This document shows positions 1 to 12,795 of a stretch of 64,000 bases of DNA, piece by piece. This DNA is from Drosophila pseudoobscura. Lineage: Eukaryota; Arthropoda; Insecta; Diptera; Drosophilidae. Under the pieces are notes generated by a model. It was given only the letters and a program-made list of their open reading frames with translations. It made no database searches and was not told the DNA's origin. The translations under genes and the position numbers were made by a program. The stretch covers positions 14,818,001 to 14,882,000 of the forward strand of contig NC_046679.1 in the NCBI RefSeq assembly GCF_009870125.1, given 5' to 3'. Position 1 is the first letter of the stretch; every line of letters begins with the position of its first letter.

Positions 1-3000
1 CCGTGGCGTCATTTTTGCTATCTGTGTTCATGACTTGTAATTATTTTTGCTGCGCTAGCGTTTCGTTTGGTTTGTATTTTGTTGCTTGTGTGCTTTTGTT
101 GCTGCGGGTTCTGCTGCCAGTTTTCGTGTCCTTTGGGCGCAATTACTTTTGGCACTAAATTTATTTTCCCTCCTCTATGTTTTTTTTATTTGCCTTTGGG
201 GCTGGCAAGTGGCGCGCCGTCGCTGAAATTAATCAAACGACGCCATGCTGTTCTGTGGCACAATGCAGGCAAATTCCCCGAATGTGCAACACAGAGGAGG
301 GCAGGATAGGAGCGGGTGGAGCGATAGATTCCAAGTGGGAGCCAGCTGCCGCATTGTGGATTGCATGTCAAACATACAAGCTGCAGTCCCTTTCCAATGA
401 TTGATGGATGGTGGGATATGGGCATGGGGGAGTGCCGCAAAGGATTATTGACCTGCTGCCAAAAGAGGGGTTTGTTGAACTCCCTGCTGGGAGACAGCCC
501 ACACCCATCATCCCCCCAATTAGGGAGTCCTTTGGGGGAGGATTGAGTTACCTTTTATTCCGGGAACTCTGCTTTTTATGTATACAAATAATTACCAAGT
601 GAAATTGGATCCTACTTAAAGCGTACTCCACGAGTATTTTTCATTTTAAATTGCATTAAAAGACCTCCATTTTCCGTGGATTTAGATGATGAAATAGTTA
701 CTGATTTTGATACTGATACTGAATAGTCATTAGTTTGGTTTTATTTTAAATTTGTAATGTATTCCCTTTAGTATTCTGTTCCCCCACAGGGGTTTCAAAA
801 CATTCTGAAAATGTTTAATCTGAAAATAAAGTACTCTAGAAAAACTGAAAATCCCTCTCAAAGCTCCTCAATACAGTCCGCCACGTGGCGACTGCTCGTT
901 CTCTCTTCTTCTCCTTTTTTACGTTCGTAAAACTTTTTCGAGCACACCAATTAGGTTCCACCGCCCTATTTGGCGCGCCTCCTGCTCAAACAAAAACAAA
1001 AGACAGCAGAAAGGAAAACGAGGTGGGTGGAGGTGGAGGAAACACAGAGCAGCAACGGCAAAAGCAGAAAGGCAGAAAAGAGGAAAAAAGCAACTGTAAC
1101 CAAAATGCAAACACGCGCAAGGGCCAGGCAGGATGTGGACAAAGGCCAAAGGGAGAACGACGGGCGACGGGTTCTGGGTCTTGCGGCCTGATGTGAGAGA
1201 AGACAGGAGAGGATAGAGCAAAAACGAAGAATTAACGGAGAGGAGAGCAGGTGGAATTCAAAGACAAGCGTGTGCTGTGGTAAGTTGGGGGTGGTTGTGG
1301 GGGGGGGAGAGTCTGGGGCTTATGACAAAGTTATTTTGCGTGTTCCATCGTTTTACTTCTTTTTTTTTTGTGTCTGCGGTTCGGCGGTTCCATGTCAAGT
1401 GTATTCGTGTTTGTGTGTGTGTGGAAATTAACACACTGACACATAAAATACGCAAAAGCAGCAACAAAGAGAAACAGCCAAAGAGCGAGAGAGAGTAAGT
1501 CTAAGAGAAAGAGAGAGCTTAAGCCCTTGCGCAGGCGAGCGCCAAAAATATTGAAGGCGCTGAGCCGTATATGTGCGTGTGTAGGAGTGCGTGAGCGCAC
1601 ATGTTCGTATGTGTGTGTGTGTGTGTGTATGCGGCTTTTGATTTGCCGCAGCTGCGTCGCTGCTCGGGACCCTTGGGAGGGAGGTCCGCCCGCTGCCTGT
1701 CGTCGCGTCGCCTGTTAAAAATAGCAAGCGAAATGGATTAGTTCCCACAGCAGCAGCGGCAGCAGCAACGGAGGAAGGAAGGAAGACGGGGAGAAAAGGA
1801 AACGAATAACGGCAAAACGGCACACACACAAAATAGCAGTAAAGTAATGAAAGAAAGGCGAGCGCAAGCCAAGCAGTAAAGCAAAGCAAAGCAAAGACTA
1901 GGCCGAGAGTAGGCGCATGTCGTTCGCGTGTGTGTGTGGGTGTGTGACGTGTTTTTTTTTGTGTGCCATTTTTGCTTAGCTTTACACATCTATGAGTATT
2001 TTTCTCTGTTGTTGTTGTTGTTGCTTTTGCTTTGGTACACACAGTAAATACCCTCGCAGAGGGTATGTCGAAGTTGGCTTAGAGGTTTGTAACGCACAAA
2101 AGGGACAACATATAACAAATTCTATAAATTATACCAGAAGAAGCGATGCCAGACATGCAAGGGTATCAAAACTTTGAATTCATTTGCGGCATTCCCCGAT
2201 TCCTTTGATCTTGTTTTTTACCGTCTTTTACTCTGCCTTACCATCGTGTGTTCTGCTTGACATTGTGACCCACTGCTTGCCGCTGTCCCTCTCTCTCTCT
2301 CGGACACTAAAAATGCGAAATCCCTTAAGGGCACGCGCCATCGAAGAGCAACAATAAAATATGACGTAAGCCACACACAAACAAAAATACTGCTACTCCC
2401 TCCCCCCGCCCTCTCCATCGTATATGTTATATGACTCCAAAACAAGCTGCCACATGCCACATCATGTTGACCATCATCCATGTTGCCACAACACCCTCTC
2501 CGGCGCTCTCTGCCACACCTCCTCCTTCTTTGTTCCACGCACAAAGCCAGGGGAAAAGGCTGGCTGGCAGGACAGGAAGGAAGTTGACACAGGGGCATGT
2601 CGGCCCCTACAGCCACGCCCCTGCAGCCTTCACAGGAAGGAAACGCATTCGACAAATTGTGCCCCAAGTCGACGACAGATAAAACCCCGCCACAAAAAAC
2701 TGAAAATGAGTACAACTTCCACATTAAAAAATATTAAAAAAAAAAGGAAGGAAGGAAATATTTCTGTTGTGTGCTTTCCCTCCCGAGTGTATCTCTCGTG
2801 GTTGTGGGGATAATTGGGCGTATACGTAATGTAAGATGAAATGGGATTTAAAATGAGAGTGTCAGAGGCGGTAGCACAGCGAGAGGGTGGCTGTGACTGC
2901 CAACTAAACGTGTACATATCTTCAGATATATCTTTCGGATACCCCACGAGTGTAGAAGAGAGCTCTGGCTGGAAGTTTCTTTGCTGCAGACTACATTTGT

Positions 3001-3577
3001 TGGCCGTTGGTTCCCCGAAAGTCTTTGCTACCCCTCTTGGATACCCTCTAAAGCCGCACTTTAATAACTAGAGATTCGTGTTGGGGTGGGGTCGCATAAA
3101 AGCATTCCATGGTCAGTCCGGAAACACAGTTCGAGGGCAGCCCTAGCCCTCGTTAAAATCCTAAATCCCGCCACAAGGCTGCTGTTCCGCTGAGGGATCC
3201 CCAAGGTTGGGGGGTGGCTGTCGCCGTGGCGTTTGCGGTTTATAATTCCCGAACAGCACCAGTTGGTAAATTATAGCTGCCTTAATAATAGATCCTCAGA
3301 TGCAACAATTTTATTTTTTAATGCATACAATTATAACCCTCCTTAAGGGCCGCCCCTTTGACGTTTCAATGCCATTCCCAAAGCCACGGAGACCACAGGT
3401 TTAATTGTGTGCTGGAACTTGGGAAGGATAATGGTTGGGCGGCCAACTGAGGGCTGAGTACCGATGGGTGGTGCTGGCGACGACGACGACAACAATGCCA
3501 GACATTAACACCCATTGCATGAAAGGAAATGCAATCCGCAGTGTCACTTTATTATGCAATCACATTGCAGGGTGCCC

Positions 3578-3616
3578 GGGTACGGGTACGGGTCTGGGTA
3601 CGGGTCTGGGTACGGG
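3578..3616 (+). repeat. GGGTAC/GGGTCT hexamer array, G-quadruplex candidate
   Basis: Seven GGG runs follow one another at exact 6-bp spacing, beginning at 3578, 3584, 3590, 3596, 3602, 3608 and 3614, each separated by a 3-nt loop (TAC or TCT). This fits the classical intramolecular G-quadruplex pattern with room for alternative registers. It lies in noncoding DNA. Confidence 0.85.
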
Positions 3617-5958
3617 TCCCTTTACAACCAACTCTTTAAATAGACTCTGGCTCCCCCCAATGGAAAAATGCACGCAATTCACATTCTCAGGCAGATATTG
3701 TGGCACAAAGAAATGGCAGCCACCAGCCACAGCCCCCGCAGGGTGCTGCTTTGTGGGGTGCGGATGAGCTTTTTGTGGGGCAATCAAACGATGTCAAGCG
3801 CAAATAGGGGTTAACAGGCGCATGGAAAGCGACTCTCGAATACCCTGGGAATACTTGCATTTAAATGGAATATTTAATTTTAATTTTAATAATAATCATC
3901 AAATGCCACTATTTGGGTTTATTTGATTACTCTTCTGATATCCCTCTTGACCCAGGGTAGCACGAACTTAAGCGGGGAGATCCTCTGTGATGCAGTGTGC
4001 CAGTGTTCCCACAGCATCCATCTCAGACTTTGTGTTCTCCAGCTAAAAGAGAGACGAGGAGGAGTAAAGCCTTGAAGGGAGAAAGAAACGTGGGTATTCC
4101 ATCAAGAAGAGAGATCTGGGAGGGGGAAGTCGAGAAGCTTAAGCAACTGGAGTGCAACACTGCGGAGGAGAAGGAAGAGGAGGAGGAGGAGGAGTAGTAG
4201 TAGGTTATGTCAGCAATTGAATCAGGCCAACAGGGCCATAAGAAATGCGCTTTTTTCTGCCTTCTCCCTGTCTCCCTTATAGCCCTCACTCTCCTCATCT
4301 CGACTCTCCTTCTTTTCCCGTTCCGATTGCCGTTATGCGGTTTAGTTAATGTTGTTCCTCTCTGTTCCTCTTGGCTGTTGCTGTCACTCTCCTGGTCTGT
4401 CGTGTCTATCCCCTGCTGTTTCTGCCGTCTATTGCCTGCTGTGCAAATAGCAGCAGAAGTGATGGGAGAGCAGAAGGGACAGACAGACAGATGCACAAGT
4501 GGAAGGGGGCGGGAAGTAAAGTGCAAAAGTTGAAATAATGTCAAATGAAATTATGTGCATGCCTTGGAGTATGCAACGGTAATTTCTAGGGGTTTCCTTT
4601 TTTACCATTTTAATGGCGTCCCTCTTTATCCCTTAGGCTCTTTCTGGCTGGAGTCTCTAACTGTAAATCAGATTTATTTTCCTTTGTTGAAGCGATCCTA
4701 AATCCTCGAACACACAATACTACCCTGGCAGGAGAAACCATTACTGGGAAGTGCTGTTGTGCCGCAGCAACACTGGCAGATATCACCGTTGATTTCTTAC
4801 TACTACTCTTCTGTCTCTCTCTCTCTCTCTGCCATTCTCTGTCTGTGTGGCAGTCTGACTTTTTGTGCCTGTCTCTCGCTCTCTCTCTCTGCATTCATCT
4901 CTTTGACAACTCTGTAATTACTCTACGTTTTACACCTGATTGCGATACTTTGCCTCTCTCTCGCTCTTGCCCGCTTCTAACCATCTCTTTCGCTCACGGC
5001 TGAAGATGCAAATTTGTGCAGTTTCAAGGAAAATTTTCACGAACAACTTAATTAAAGGAAAACGGCAGCGGGGGAGTGAAATGTGATAGAAAGAGTTGGC
5101 AAGCAACGAAGAAGAAGCAAAGGTGGCGGCAAAAAGGTGCCAATCAGCGGCCAAATCAAATTACGTAAAAGCCAGTTTACCGTTACGACACCCGTGTGAA
5201 AACTTTTCTTGAATTTTTCAAGTATTTTCAGGTTTTATTTCGTAGAGAAATTCATTTAATTAAAGCAAAAGATAAGAAAACATCGACATAACCATTAATA
5301 TTTAGAGTCTCAGCCCTTACACTCCCCTCTCTTTCTCTCTCTCTTCTGCACTCATTCGCTCTCTCACGCTCGGTTAGCGGTAATTTCTTCTTCTTTTGTG
5401 TGTGGCTGCAAAAACTGAAAAATAAAAATAAAATAAATTGAAGATGAAGCCAAGCGAACTGAATTTAAATGTGAAAATTTGCCTCTTTTTTGTCCTGAAC
5501 AAAAGAAGAAATATGAAAATTTCGCCAAAAGCCTCGCCAGAGGCCGAACCCTTTCGGACCCCACCACCCTACCCCACCATTCATTCGGAGCACCAGTGTA
5601 GTCCTGCGTCCGGCTCTTAGTGGGTCAGGTCCCTCCATCACCGCTCGTTACAAGTCCCAAACAAAAATCATTTCATTTCGTTTGAGTTTGTGTTTTTTTT
5701 TTGTATACTGCAGCCGCATTAAATACACATATAATCTGGCCCAAAAAAAAAAAGGAGGACGACAGGGAGTATACAATAAGTAGGCGAATGAACTTTACCC
5801 GAAACACAGACCACACGAGAAAAAGGGTCAAGCAAAGGGAAGTCTCTTTTAGATATGTAGGAGAGGAAAGGATGAGAGAAGGTTGTGACAAATTAAAAAC
5901 CCAAACCGTCTTTAGGCTTTTTATTATGTACATATATTCAAGTATTATACGTGTTTCA

Positions 5959-6145
5959 ACTGCTTGCTCATGCTTAGTTAGAGTATTATACTGCTTGCTA
6001 GTCTTTCAGTAAAATTATTTCACTGCTTGATAACCGGAAATCTGATCAGTCTTCTTTTATTACTGCTTTGTCTACTCATTTTCTAATTAGAGCCCTCAAC
6101 TGCTTGCCATTCTTAGATACAAATGTTACACTGCTTGATCTTCTA
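5959..6145 (+). repeat. Degenerate tandem array led by ACTGCTTG
   Basis: The word ACTGCTTG (once ACTGCTTT) recurs at 5959, 5990, 6022, 6062, 6099 and 6130, so unit lengths are 31, 32, 40, 37 and 31 bp. The remainder of each unit is AT-rich and poorly conserved. This looks like an old tandem repeat, or a spaced cluster of protein-binding sites. The same word in reverse complement (GCAAGCAGT) occurs twice near 7488-7519, and one forward copy is at 2272. Confidence 0.65.
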
Positions 6146-9100
6146 CCACCAGAAAGGGTCATGTTTAAGGCAAGTGACAGTCCAAACTTTCCAAAAACTT
6201 TCAACAAAATCTGGATTATTCCAATGCCCAACTGTAATTAAAACTAGCAGATAATACAATTTCATGGTTTGTTGAGGATATTCATCCAAAAGCTTTGCTT
6301 CAAAATTTAATTAGATTTCACGGAGCTGCTGAGCTCAAACAAAAACATTTTAAAACCCATTAAAATTTTGTTGTTCAGCAATATTTAGCAAAATGATAAC
6401 ACACACACATGTGTAGGGCGGGATATTGTCCAGTTTTTATGGCCCCTTTGGGCGCCATACCCATGAATTCATCGTCCATTGTCCCTCACACACCTCCGTC
6501 CCGTCGCATCTGTCGTTCCATGAAATTTGCTTTCAATTAACAAATTGTTTCGAAACGATGAAGGAAAATCGATAAGGAAGGACGGGTGGCTTTTCATCTA
6601 ACTTCTCTATGCCCCTACCCCGTAATCCCTTTCTAATTTTGCGGTTTAGGCATACAAATTTCATACCAAGACCACGCCCTGGATTTGAGGAGTGCAAAAA
6701 GCAAAAAACCAAAGGAATTTTAAGCTATAATTTTGCATGAAAAATGCAGGAAACGGGATGCAGAACGGGATGCCTCTTCCTCTTTCGCTTCCATTTCCTT
6801 TATGCATGGAAAATTCCTTACTCGGTCAAAGAAATGCGAGGAAACTTTCTTCCCCTCCGCAGCAAACGGATGGCAAAGTTTTCAAAAGATAGAGCGACTG
6901 AATTGTAAGTGAATCTTGGGATGACAAGAACTTTCTTACGAAACTTTATTTTATATTTTTGCTCAAAAGTGAAATTGAGAGATGACTTCATGTCAAGGAA
7001 ACTCGTATTATACAGATCTTCCATCTACATATGTATATGTGCACGAATGTTTGAGACCGCCTCCAAAGTGCCACATCAATAAATCAAATTCGTAGGCAGA
7101 ACGACAGACAGTCAACCTATTCGTACAACAAAATACGGCAAAAAATTCGTGAGTCACCAAAAAGGAAAAAATTAAATAAATGAAGTAGAAAACTTGGCAC
7201 AAAAGCTCTACAGGCACAGACACAGAGCGATAAACGTCGATAGGAATACCCGTGTAATCACGGAAAATGGAGGAGGAAAAAAGTAAGTTTCTTGCGTCTT
7301 GGATTTGGCAAGAAACCAAAATAATACGAGAGAGAGAGAGAGATGCATATATATAAAGAGAAAAATATAGATAAATAGAATACATAAATTGATTTGATGA
7401 CTCGGTAGAATATTCACTTCTAAGAGGCGTGGGACTGCAGCAAGTGGCAGAGAAATCCAGTCGCAGGTGGAGGCTGAGTATTCTAAAGCAAGCAGTTGTA
7501 AACAGTGTATGCAAGCAGTGCATGCAATCTGTAATGCAGGTAGTGCATCAGTGGGAGGAGGCCGACTGGCTTCTGGCAGAAAAAGCAGCAGCACACAACG
7601 AAGGAGAGAGAAAAAAAGTCGCACTGATAGACACCTCTTGAAACTTGCTCACATGTGGGGCGGCCTACTGCTTCCCAAGTCCCAAACACCTTTCCACACC
7701 TCGCACACTCAATGCTGCTGCGGGCACTTCAACCACATGGTAGACGGGAGGCGGGCAGCAAACACAATGCCGTGTAATAGACAACAACCCGCACAGAAGG
7801 GCAAAGACATTGAAAAAAAAAAAAAAACTGTTACACGACGAGTACGTAACGAGCGACAGGCAGCCAGGCCGTCATGCCGGCAGGCAGATGTCATTCAAGA
7901 GAGAGAGAAAGAACCTGAAACTTTTAATTGCATTTCGATGGGCAAACTCTCTTTGCTCCCTCTCCCTCTCTCTCTGCTTGCACGGAGCTCCCTCCCTCGC
8001 TCGCTCGAATGACAGACAGGGGCATGGACTGCCATCGTTTGTGTTATCATTCGCAGGTGATATGGTGATATACACCCTCTCTTATCTGTAGAGATAATGC
8101 TGATGATTCATTGTATAATTTGCACACCTGATTTGTATTTGTATTCCCTTTAGCGGTTTATTCCCCCCATGAAATGCAACTCAAACTTATTATCATTTAA
8201 TATCCAATTGAAGTCGAATGTAAATAGGTTTTTTTTTCCATCGCCGGAAAAAGAACCCCCATACGAATATTGTACGCGTGGGGGTGGAAGTGTCTGATAC
8301 AATGCCCGACTGATGACTCAATTCTATGTAGAGTTCCATTCCGTATGCGGGAATCCATTGCATGTTCGAGTCACATTAGGAGGGAGCGTTGTCGCCGCTG
8401 ACAGGAAGTGTGTCTGTCTGTGTGTGTGTGTGGGTTGGCAATGATGCATGATAAATGGCATATAATATTCCGAAAACTATCACAGATAATGCTTGGAAAT
8501 TAAACACGCAAGGGGTATTTCTGGAGAGGCTATTTTCAAAGAGAGGTCATCGGCAAAACATTCCCACAAAGGGGATGGCCTTTTAGCCTTTTAATCGATA
8601 CAATCTCTATAAAGTTGAATTGATGTTTAATTATGATTTCCAATCAATATATTCAATGATTCTTAAGTTAAAAGATTAGTTCTAAATGGTTTAAAAGCAC
8701 CCAAATTCTATAAATAAGTATTTAATACACTTGAATCTCTGATCTCAAGTATTTGCTGTGCGTATATGTATGCCTTCTCATGAGATCATCGGCACAAAAA
8801 GAGGCTTTGTACAAAAATTCACACACAAAAAAACCACATCTTGACTTGAAACGTTCTTTTTTTCTACACAGGCAGTCGAGTGATGCATCCAACATTCAGG
8901 GGAATTCATTTGATCAGCACTTTGTAGAATCACAGAATGTAAATCCCATTAAAACCGCACTAATAATGCAATTTAGATTACTACGAAGGGGGAGGGGAAC
9001 TAATACTCAATAAGTACATTTTTTTTGCAATTATTACTAATTATTGAAACTATAAATATTCATTGTGTTGATTACGAGAATCACACCATTTGGCCTGAAA

Positions 9101-9554
9101 TAAAAGACATTTAAAAGCTCTCTGTTTTTTTTTTAACTGCAGAATTTGTTCTGTTCTATTTGTTGCTTCATTTTGGTATTTGCCGGAAATCGAAAGGAGA
9201 TCTATTTTTATACTCTGGCAAAATGTCAAGGGTACAGCAGACGAGTGAAACGAAAGAGATTTTTTACTGAAAATCATCATGATTTGGTAATTATTGCTAT
9301 ATATAGGGTATCCCTCAGTCAATATACAAATGTCTAGACACTTTCCATCCCTAAATGTCACAGCCCCACAGAACAAAGGGCTGGCATTGATTCGATGAGA
9401 GACGATGCCTTGCATGTCCAAAGGTTACATCAAACACGACCTTCGACAATTATTCAGTAGAGAGAATACGAGAGTAATTTGCAAAAATTGTTAATAAAAA
9501 TATATGTTAAATATGGTAATATTTAATGCCGGTTTTTTTTTTTTGTTTACTCAC

Positions 9555-9990
9555 CTCAACTCTGGGGAATGAAGCAGTGCAGCTGTGTGTTTTTTGTTTT
9601 TGCTTTTTGTTTCGACTGGAAGGCTGGCGAATCTGGAATCGAGAACTCGTGACGTGACTGGAAACTGAAAGCGGGGTGGTCGATGGCTGCTGGAATGACG
9701 GTGGACCAGTGGCTTATCACGGGCGGAGTCGCGTTTATTCGGGGCTTTTCTTCTTGTCTGTTTTTTGATTGCATTTTGAATGGCAGTTTGATTGATTGAC
9801 ATAATACGATAATAATTTTATTGTTTCTTTGTTTTTTTTTTTCACTGTAACGCGGTTGTTTAAGTGCTGATTGTTGCTGTAGTTGTTTGTTGCAGGTGCG
9901 GTTTGTTGCTGTTGCTGTTGCATTCTCTATCTTTATTTTCAAAAAGTTGAAAGCGAAACAAAAAATAAATGTGCAAGCATTTTGACCATT
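9555..9990 (-). other. Candidate 5' noncoding exon of a gene to the left
   Basis: On the minus strand a GA/CAA-rich leader-like segment ends at a strong donor (GAGTTGAG|GTGAGTAAAC, exon end 9555). The segment carries stops in all frames near its 5' end and CAG/CAA-rich short frames, as expected for a fly 5' UTR. No acceptor or coding exon matching it is visible between 9554 and 1, so the gene body would lie outside the window. The 5' limit near 9990 is only a guess. It could also be a long-intron 5' exon of an unknown transcript or a false donor. Confidence 0.4.
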
Positions 9991-11919
9991 TTTGTCAATT
10001 CCCGTTTGATATTTTCTCTTTCTGGTGCTTTTTCCGATTGATTCTTTTTGTGCGAGGTTTTTCCTGTCTGGTGCATTGAATTTTATTTCCTACTTAAAAA
10101 CGAAACATTTCTCTTTTTTCGTGTATTATCCCCAAATCATTCACCACTCAACTCACATTACAGTGGCGTACAAATATGGTAGCTTTGTTGCATTGGTCTC
10201 TACAGTTATGGAATATTTATGGATATATGTAGAGTGTGGTAGAAAAGCCAGTATTTTCTGGATATTGCATGCCGATTCTCTATTTGCTTGCTTGGATACT
10301 GTTCGTGATTCGTGATTGATTTTTGGTCAGTATTTTAAATCAGTTTTTTGTAGAAATATCGCATGCCGCAGAGGAACAGAATAGTGTTTTATGGGGTTAA
10401 AGCATTCCAATTGTTAGTAGTTGATATTACGGGGGTGTTTGGAAGGAAGGAAGGAAAGAAAGAAATACAAATTAAAATTTAGTTAATTCAAAAAAAGCAG
10501 AAAAATGTTGTGTTTGTTCGAGTGGGTGTCTGTCTGAGTGCGTGGGTGTTAATAAATGAATCATATGAAATTATATTCGAAATTGGTGCAAAAAAGCTTT
10601 CAACTAAAATGGATCAAGAAATTTTACAACTTAAACAAATGTACTGTATTTACTGGTTTAAAACATGTTTATCAGGAAAATAGATACAAAGCGGAAAAGT
10701 TACTCAATGCGGAAAAATAACTCGTTCAGACGGAAGGAAAAAATAATACAAGACTGAACAATCGACTATCAATTTAAGAGTGTTTACCGATTAATTTGAG
10801 TCTATGTGTTAAAAGAGAGAGAGAGAGTGAGGGAGAGAGAGAGAGAGAGAGTGAGGGAGAGAGAGAGCTGTTCGTGTGAGTTTAACAAGGCATTTCATAT
10901 ATGTAGATCTCTCATTTTTGTTAGAGTTTTTAATCTTTCGCAGCTTTTTTGTTTTCTTTGTTGAGAATGTTTGGGGGCGGGCTATTTATCATTTAAGCAT
11001 AGTATATTTTATGTATATATTCATATATACTTAATATTCATTCAATAAATATACGAACAATGTGTGTTAAGTAAATAGCATTATAGTAATTGTAAATAGT
11101 CAATATAGTTATTATCTCATCGCATAATAAACAATTTTTGTTCTGTGTGTGTTTAGAATTAATATTCAAGAAGTTAACTAGAGATTTTTGTTGTTGTTGC
11201 TGCAAGTTGCAAGTTAATGAATGGCTGTGTGTTTCGAGTGCATGAATGGGTGTGGTGTGTGTTTCGAGTGGATGCTTTTTCTACTTTTGTGAAACTAAAA
11301 ACAAAAACTAAATGCATTTATAGTTTATGGAAGAAGAAGAAGAGAAAAAAAAACAAAGAAATCAAACCGAGATTCATCTCTCTTTCAAAGTGGATTTTGT
11401 TTTTTGTTTGCTTCGCATTATAACAATAATCAATAAAATTTCATGTATTCTTTGTTTTTAGCAATTACTTGTTTAGGTGTTTTTTTGTTTTGTTTGTTTC
11501 TTTATACTCGTATTGTGTGGTGGCTATATTCTTTTTTTCCTTTTTTTTTTTGTTTGATTCTAGTGTATTCGTGTGTGTGTCGTTTCTGTGGCTCTTGAGA
11601 CTCGTATTCTTTTGCTTAGAGTTTGAATGAAAGTCGTAACTAATTATACAGATTTACACATGTATATATTGTATTGTATTAGCTAGTATATAATTTTTGT
11701 ATAATTCGAGGCCTAAATTGGGTACTCTTTTTCTATTTTCTCACTGGTTTACATTTTATATTTATTTCTTTCGTTTATTTCGTCATTTTTTCTGGGTGGG
11801 ACATCGATCGAATCAAAATGAATTGTGTATGAATGAATAAATGAATGTACTCGGGGATGTGTAGTGGTTGTTGTTCGTTTTGTTCGTTAAGTAATTTCAT
11901 ATTTGAATAAAAAAAACAT
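9991..11919 (-). other. Downstream region and likely long 3' UTR of Syx1A
   Basis: AT- and T-rich sequence with no coding potential immediately downstream of the Syx1A stop. On the minus strand it holds several poly-A-rich stretches and AATAAA-like words, consistent with the long neuronal 3' UTR expected for Syx1A. The UTR end cannot be fixed from sequence alone. Confidence 0.5.
10815..10868 (+). repeat. GA-repeat tract
   Basis: An imperfect (GA)n tract of about 54 bp. GAGAG is the recognition word of GAGA factor (Trl), so this may be a regulatory element, but simple-sequence origin is just as likely. Confidence 0.75.
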
Positions 11920-12795
11920 TTACATGAAATAACTGCTAACATATGAGGCCGCTAAGATGCCCAATACAGTGAGGCATATCAGTATCATGATCTTCTTTCG
12001 TCGCGCTTTACTTTGGTATTTGAGCGCCTTCTTGGTATCCTGAGTTGCCGTCTGCACATAGTCCATAGCATGCTCCACATGGTACTCAATGCGATCTATC
12101 ATCTCGCCCTGCGACTCCACCAGCATGGCCATGTCCATGAACATGTCGTGCAGCTCCTTGATGGATGTCTCCAGCTTCATGATGTCCTGATGCCGTGCCT
12201 CGATATCCGCCAGCGTCTGTTTCGCCTGCTGCGTCTCCATAATGATGCCCTGGGTGAACACCGATGAGTTGCCCTCCTCGAGCATCTTCTCCAGCTCATC
12301 GTCGTTGGTGGGACGACCGGTGATCTCCAGCTGACGCTGTATTCTCCCCTTGCAACGCTCCCGATAGTCGGTCTGGGTGCGATTGTATTCCGTCATTACT
12401 TCCACAAATTTCCGTGACAGCGTCGAATGTTGGGTCTTGCGAATGCGCAAATCTGCCGTTGATTTATTCTGTTGCTCCTCCTGTTCGATATTCTGTTCGA
12501 TGCCCTTGAGTTTGCCTCTAACGCGATTTGCATTCTTCTTGATGTCGGCCATCAGATCCTCGAGCTCCTGTTTGGTCTTCTCGTCGGTTTGTGGGGCCGA
12601 CAGTATGGCCGAATGCTTCTTCTTCACCTCCTCGACATTGTCCTGCACCTTGTCGATCATGCCGCGTATCTCCTCCACTTGGGAGAAGAAATCGTCCATA
12701 TAGGAATCGTGGCCATCCACATTGACCGCCACCTCTTCCGATTCCTCATCGTCCGATTGGGCGGCATGGAGGGCTGCTAATCTATCTTTTGTCAT
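11920..12795 (-). CDS. Syx1A: Syntaxin 1A, plasma-membrane Qa-SNARE
   Basis: Single-exon gene of 291 residues, the usual syntaxin-1 length. It pairs with SNAP-25 and synaptobrevin to fuse vesicles with the plasma membrane, chiefly at synapses. Visible parts are an acidic N-terminal peptide (about 1-30), the three-helix Habc regulatory domain (about 30-155), a linker, the SNARE helix (about 195-255, with the ionic-layer glutamine in the segment [16 protein letters not shown]), a basic patch KARRKK just before the membrane (PIP2-binding in the family) and one C-terminal membrane anchor (about 269-288, [19 protein letters not shown]). The start [17 protein letters not shown] is the standard family start. 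Vertebrate homologs are multi-exon; an intronless reading frame is what I recall for the fly gene. It may lie within a large intron of 4EHP, because 4EHP's C-terminal exon is not found between this gene and 15192. Confidence 0.97.
   Translation of the reverse strand: MTKDRLAALHAAQSDDEESEEVAVNVDGHDSYMDDFFSQVEEIRGMIDKVQDNVEEVKKKHSAILSAPQTDEKTKQELEDLMADIKKNANRVRGKLKGIEQNIEQEEQQNKSTADLRIRKTQHSTLSRKFVEVMTEYNRTQTDYRERCKGRIQRQLEITGRPTNDDELEKMLEEGNSSVFTQGIIMETQQAKQTLADIEARHQDIMKLETSIKELHDMFMDMAMLVESQGEMIDRIEYHVEHAMDYVQTATQDTKKALKYQSKARRKKIMILICLTVLGILAASYVSSYFM

Larger units (their letters stand above)
1..9554. other. Long noncoding, repeat-rich region
   Basis: No convincing coding exon was found on either strand. 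The sequence carries typical fly noncoding texture: CT/GA tracts (about 4805-4890, 5330-5350, 7328-7345), CA/TG tracts (1612-1630, 8410-8432), poly-A/T runs and CAG/CTG-type triplets. Short open frames here are low-complexity and lack splice context or recognisable domains. Because a candidate first exon with a strong donor ends at 9555 on the minus strand, much of this stretch may be the first intron of a gene whose body lies left of the window. That last point is inference. Confidence 0.6.

Noticed and set aside
1428-2042. 204-codon minus-strand frame
   Set aside because: It is built from CA, CAG and poly-Thr/His low-complexity tracts with no domain, so it is an artefact of simple repeats.
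2770-2796. Minus-strand T-R-D-T-L frame resembling the missing 4EHP RIRDTLRR segment
   Set aside because: The isoleucine and the following LRR/ILN residues do not match, and there are no splice sites or neighbouring 4EHP sequence. Chance match.
5959-6145. CRISPR-like spacing of short repeats
   Set aside because: The repeat is only 8-9 bp, unit lengths vary from 31 to 40 bp, and the genome is a fly with no cas genes.
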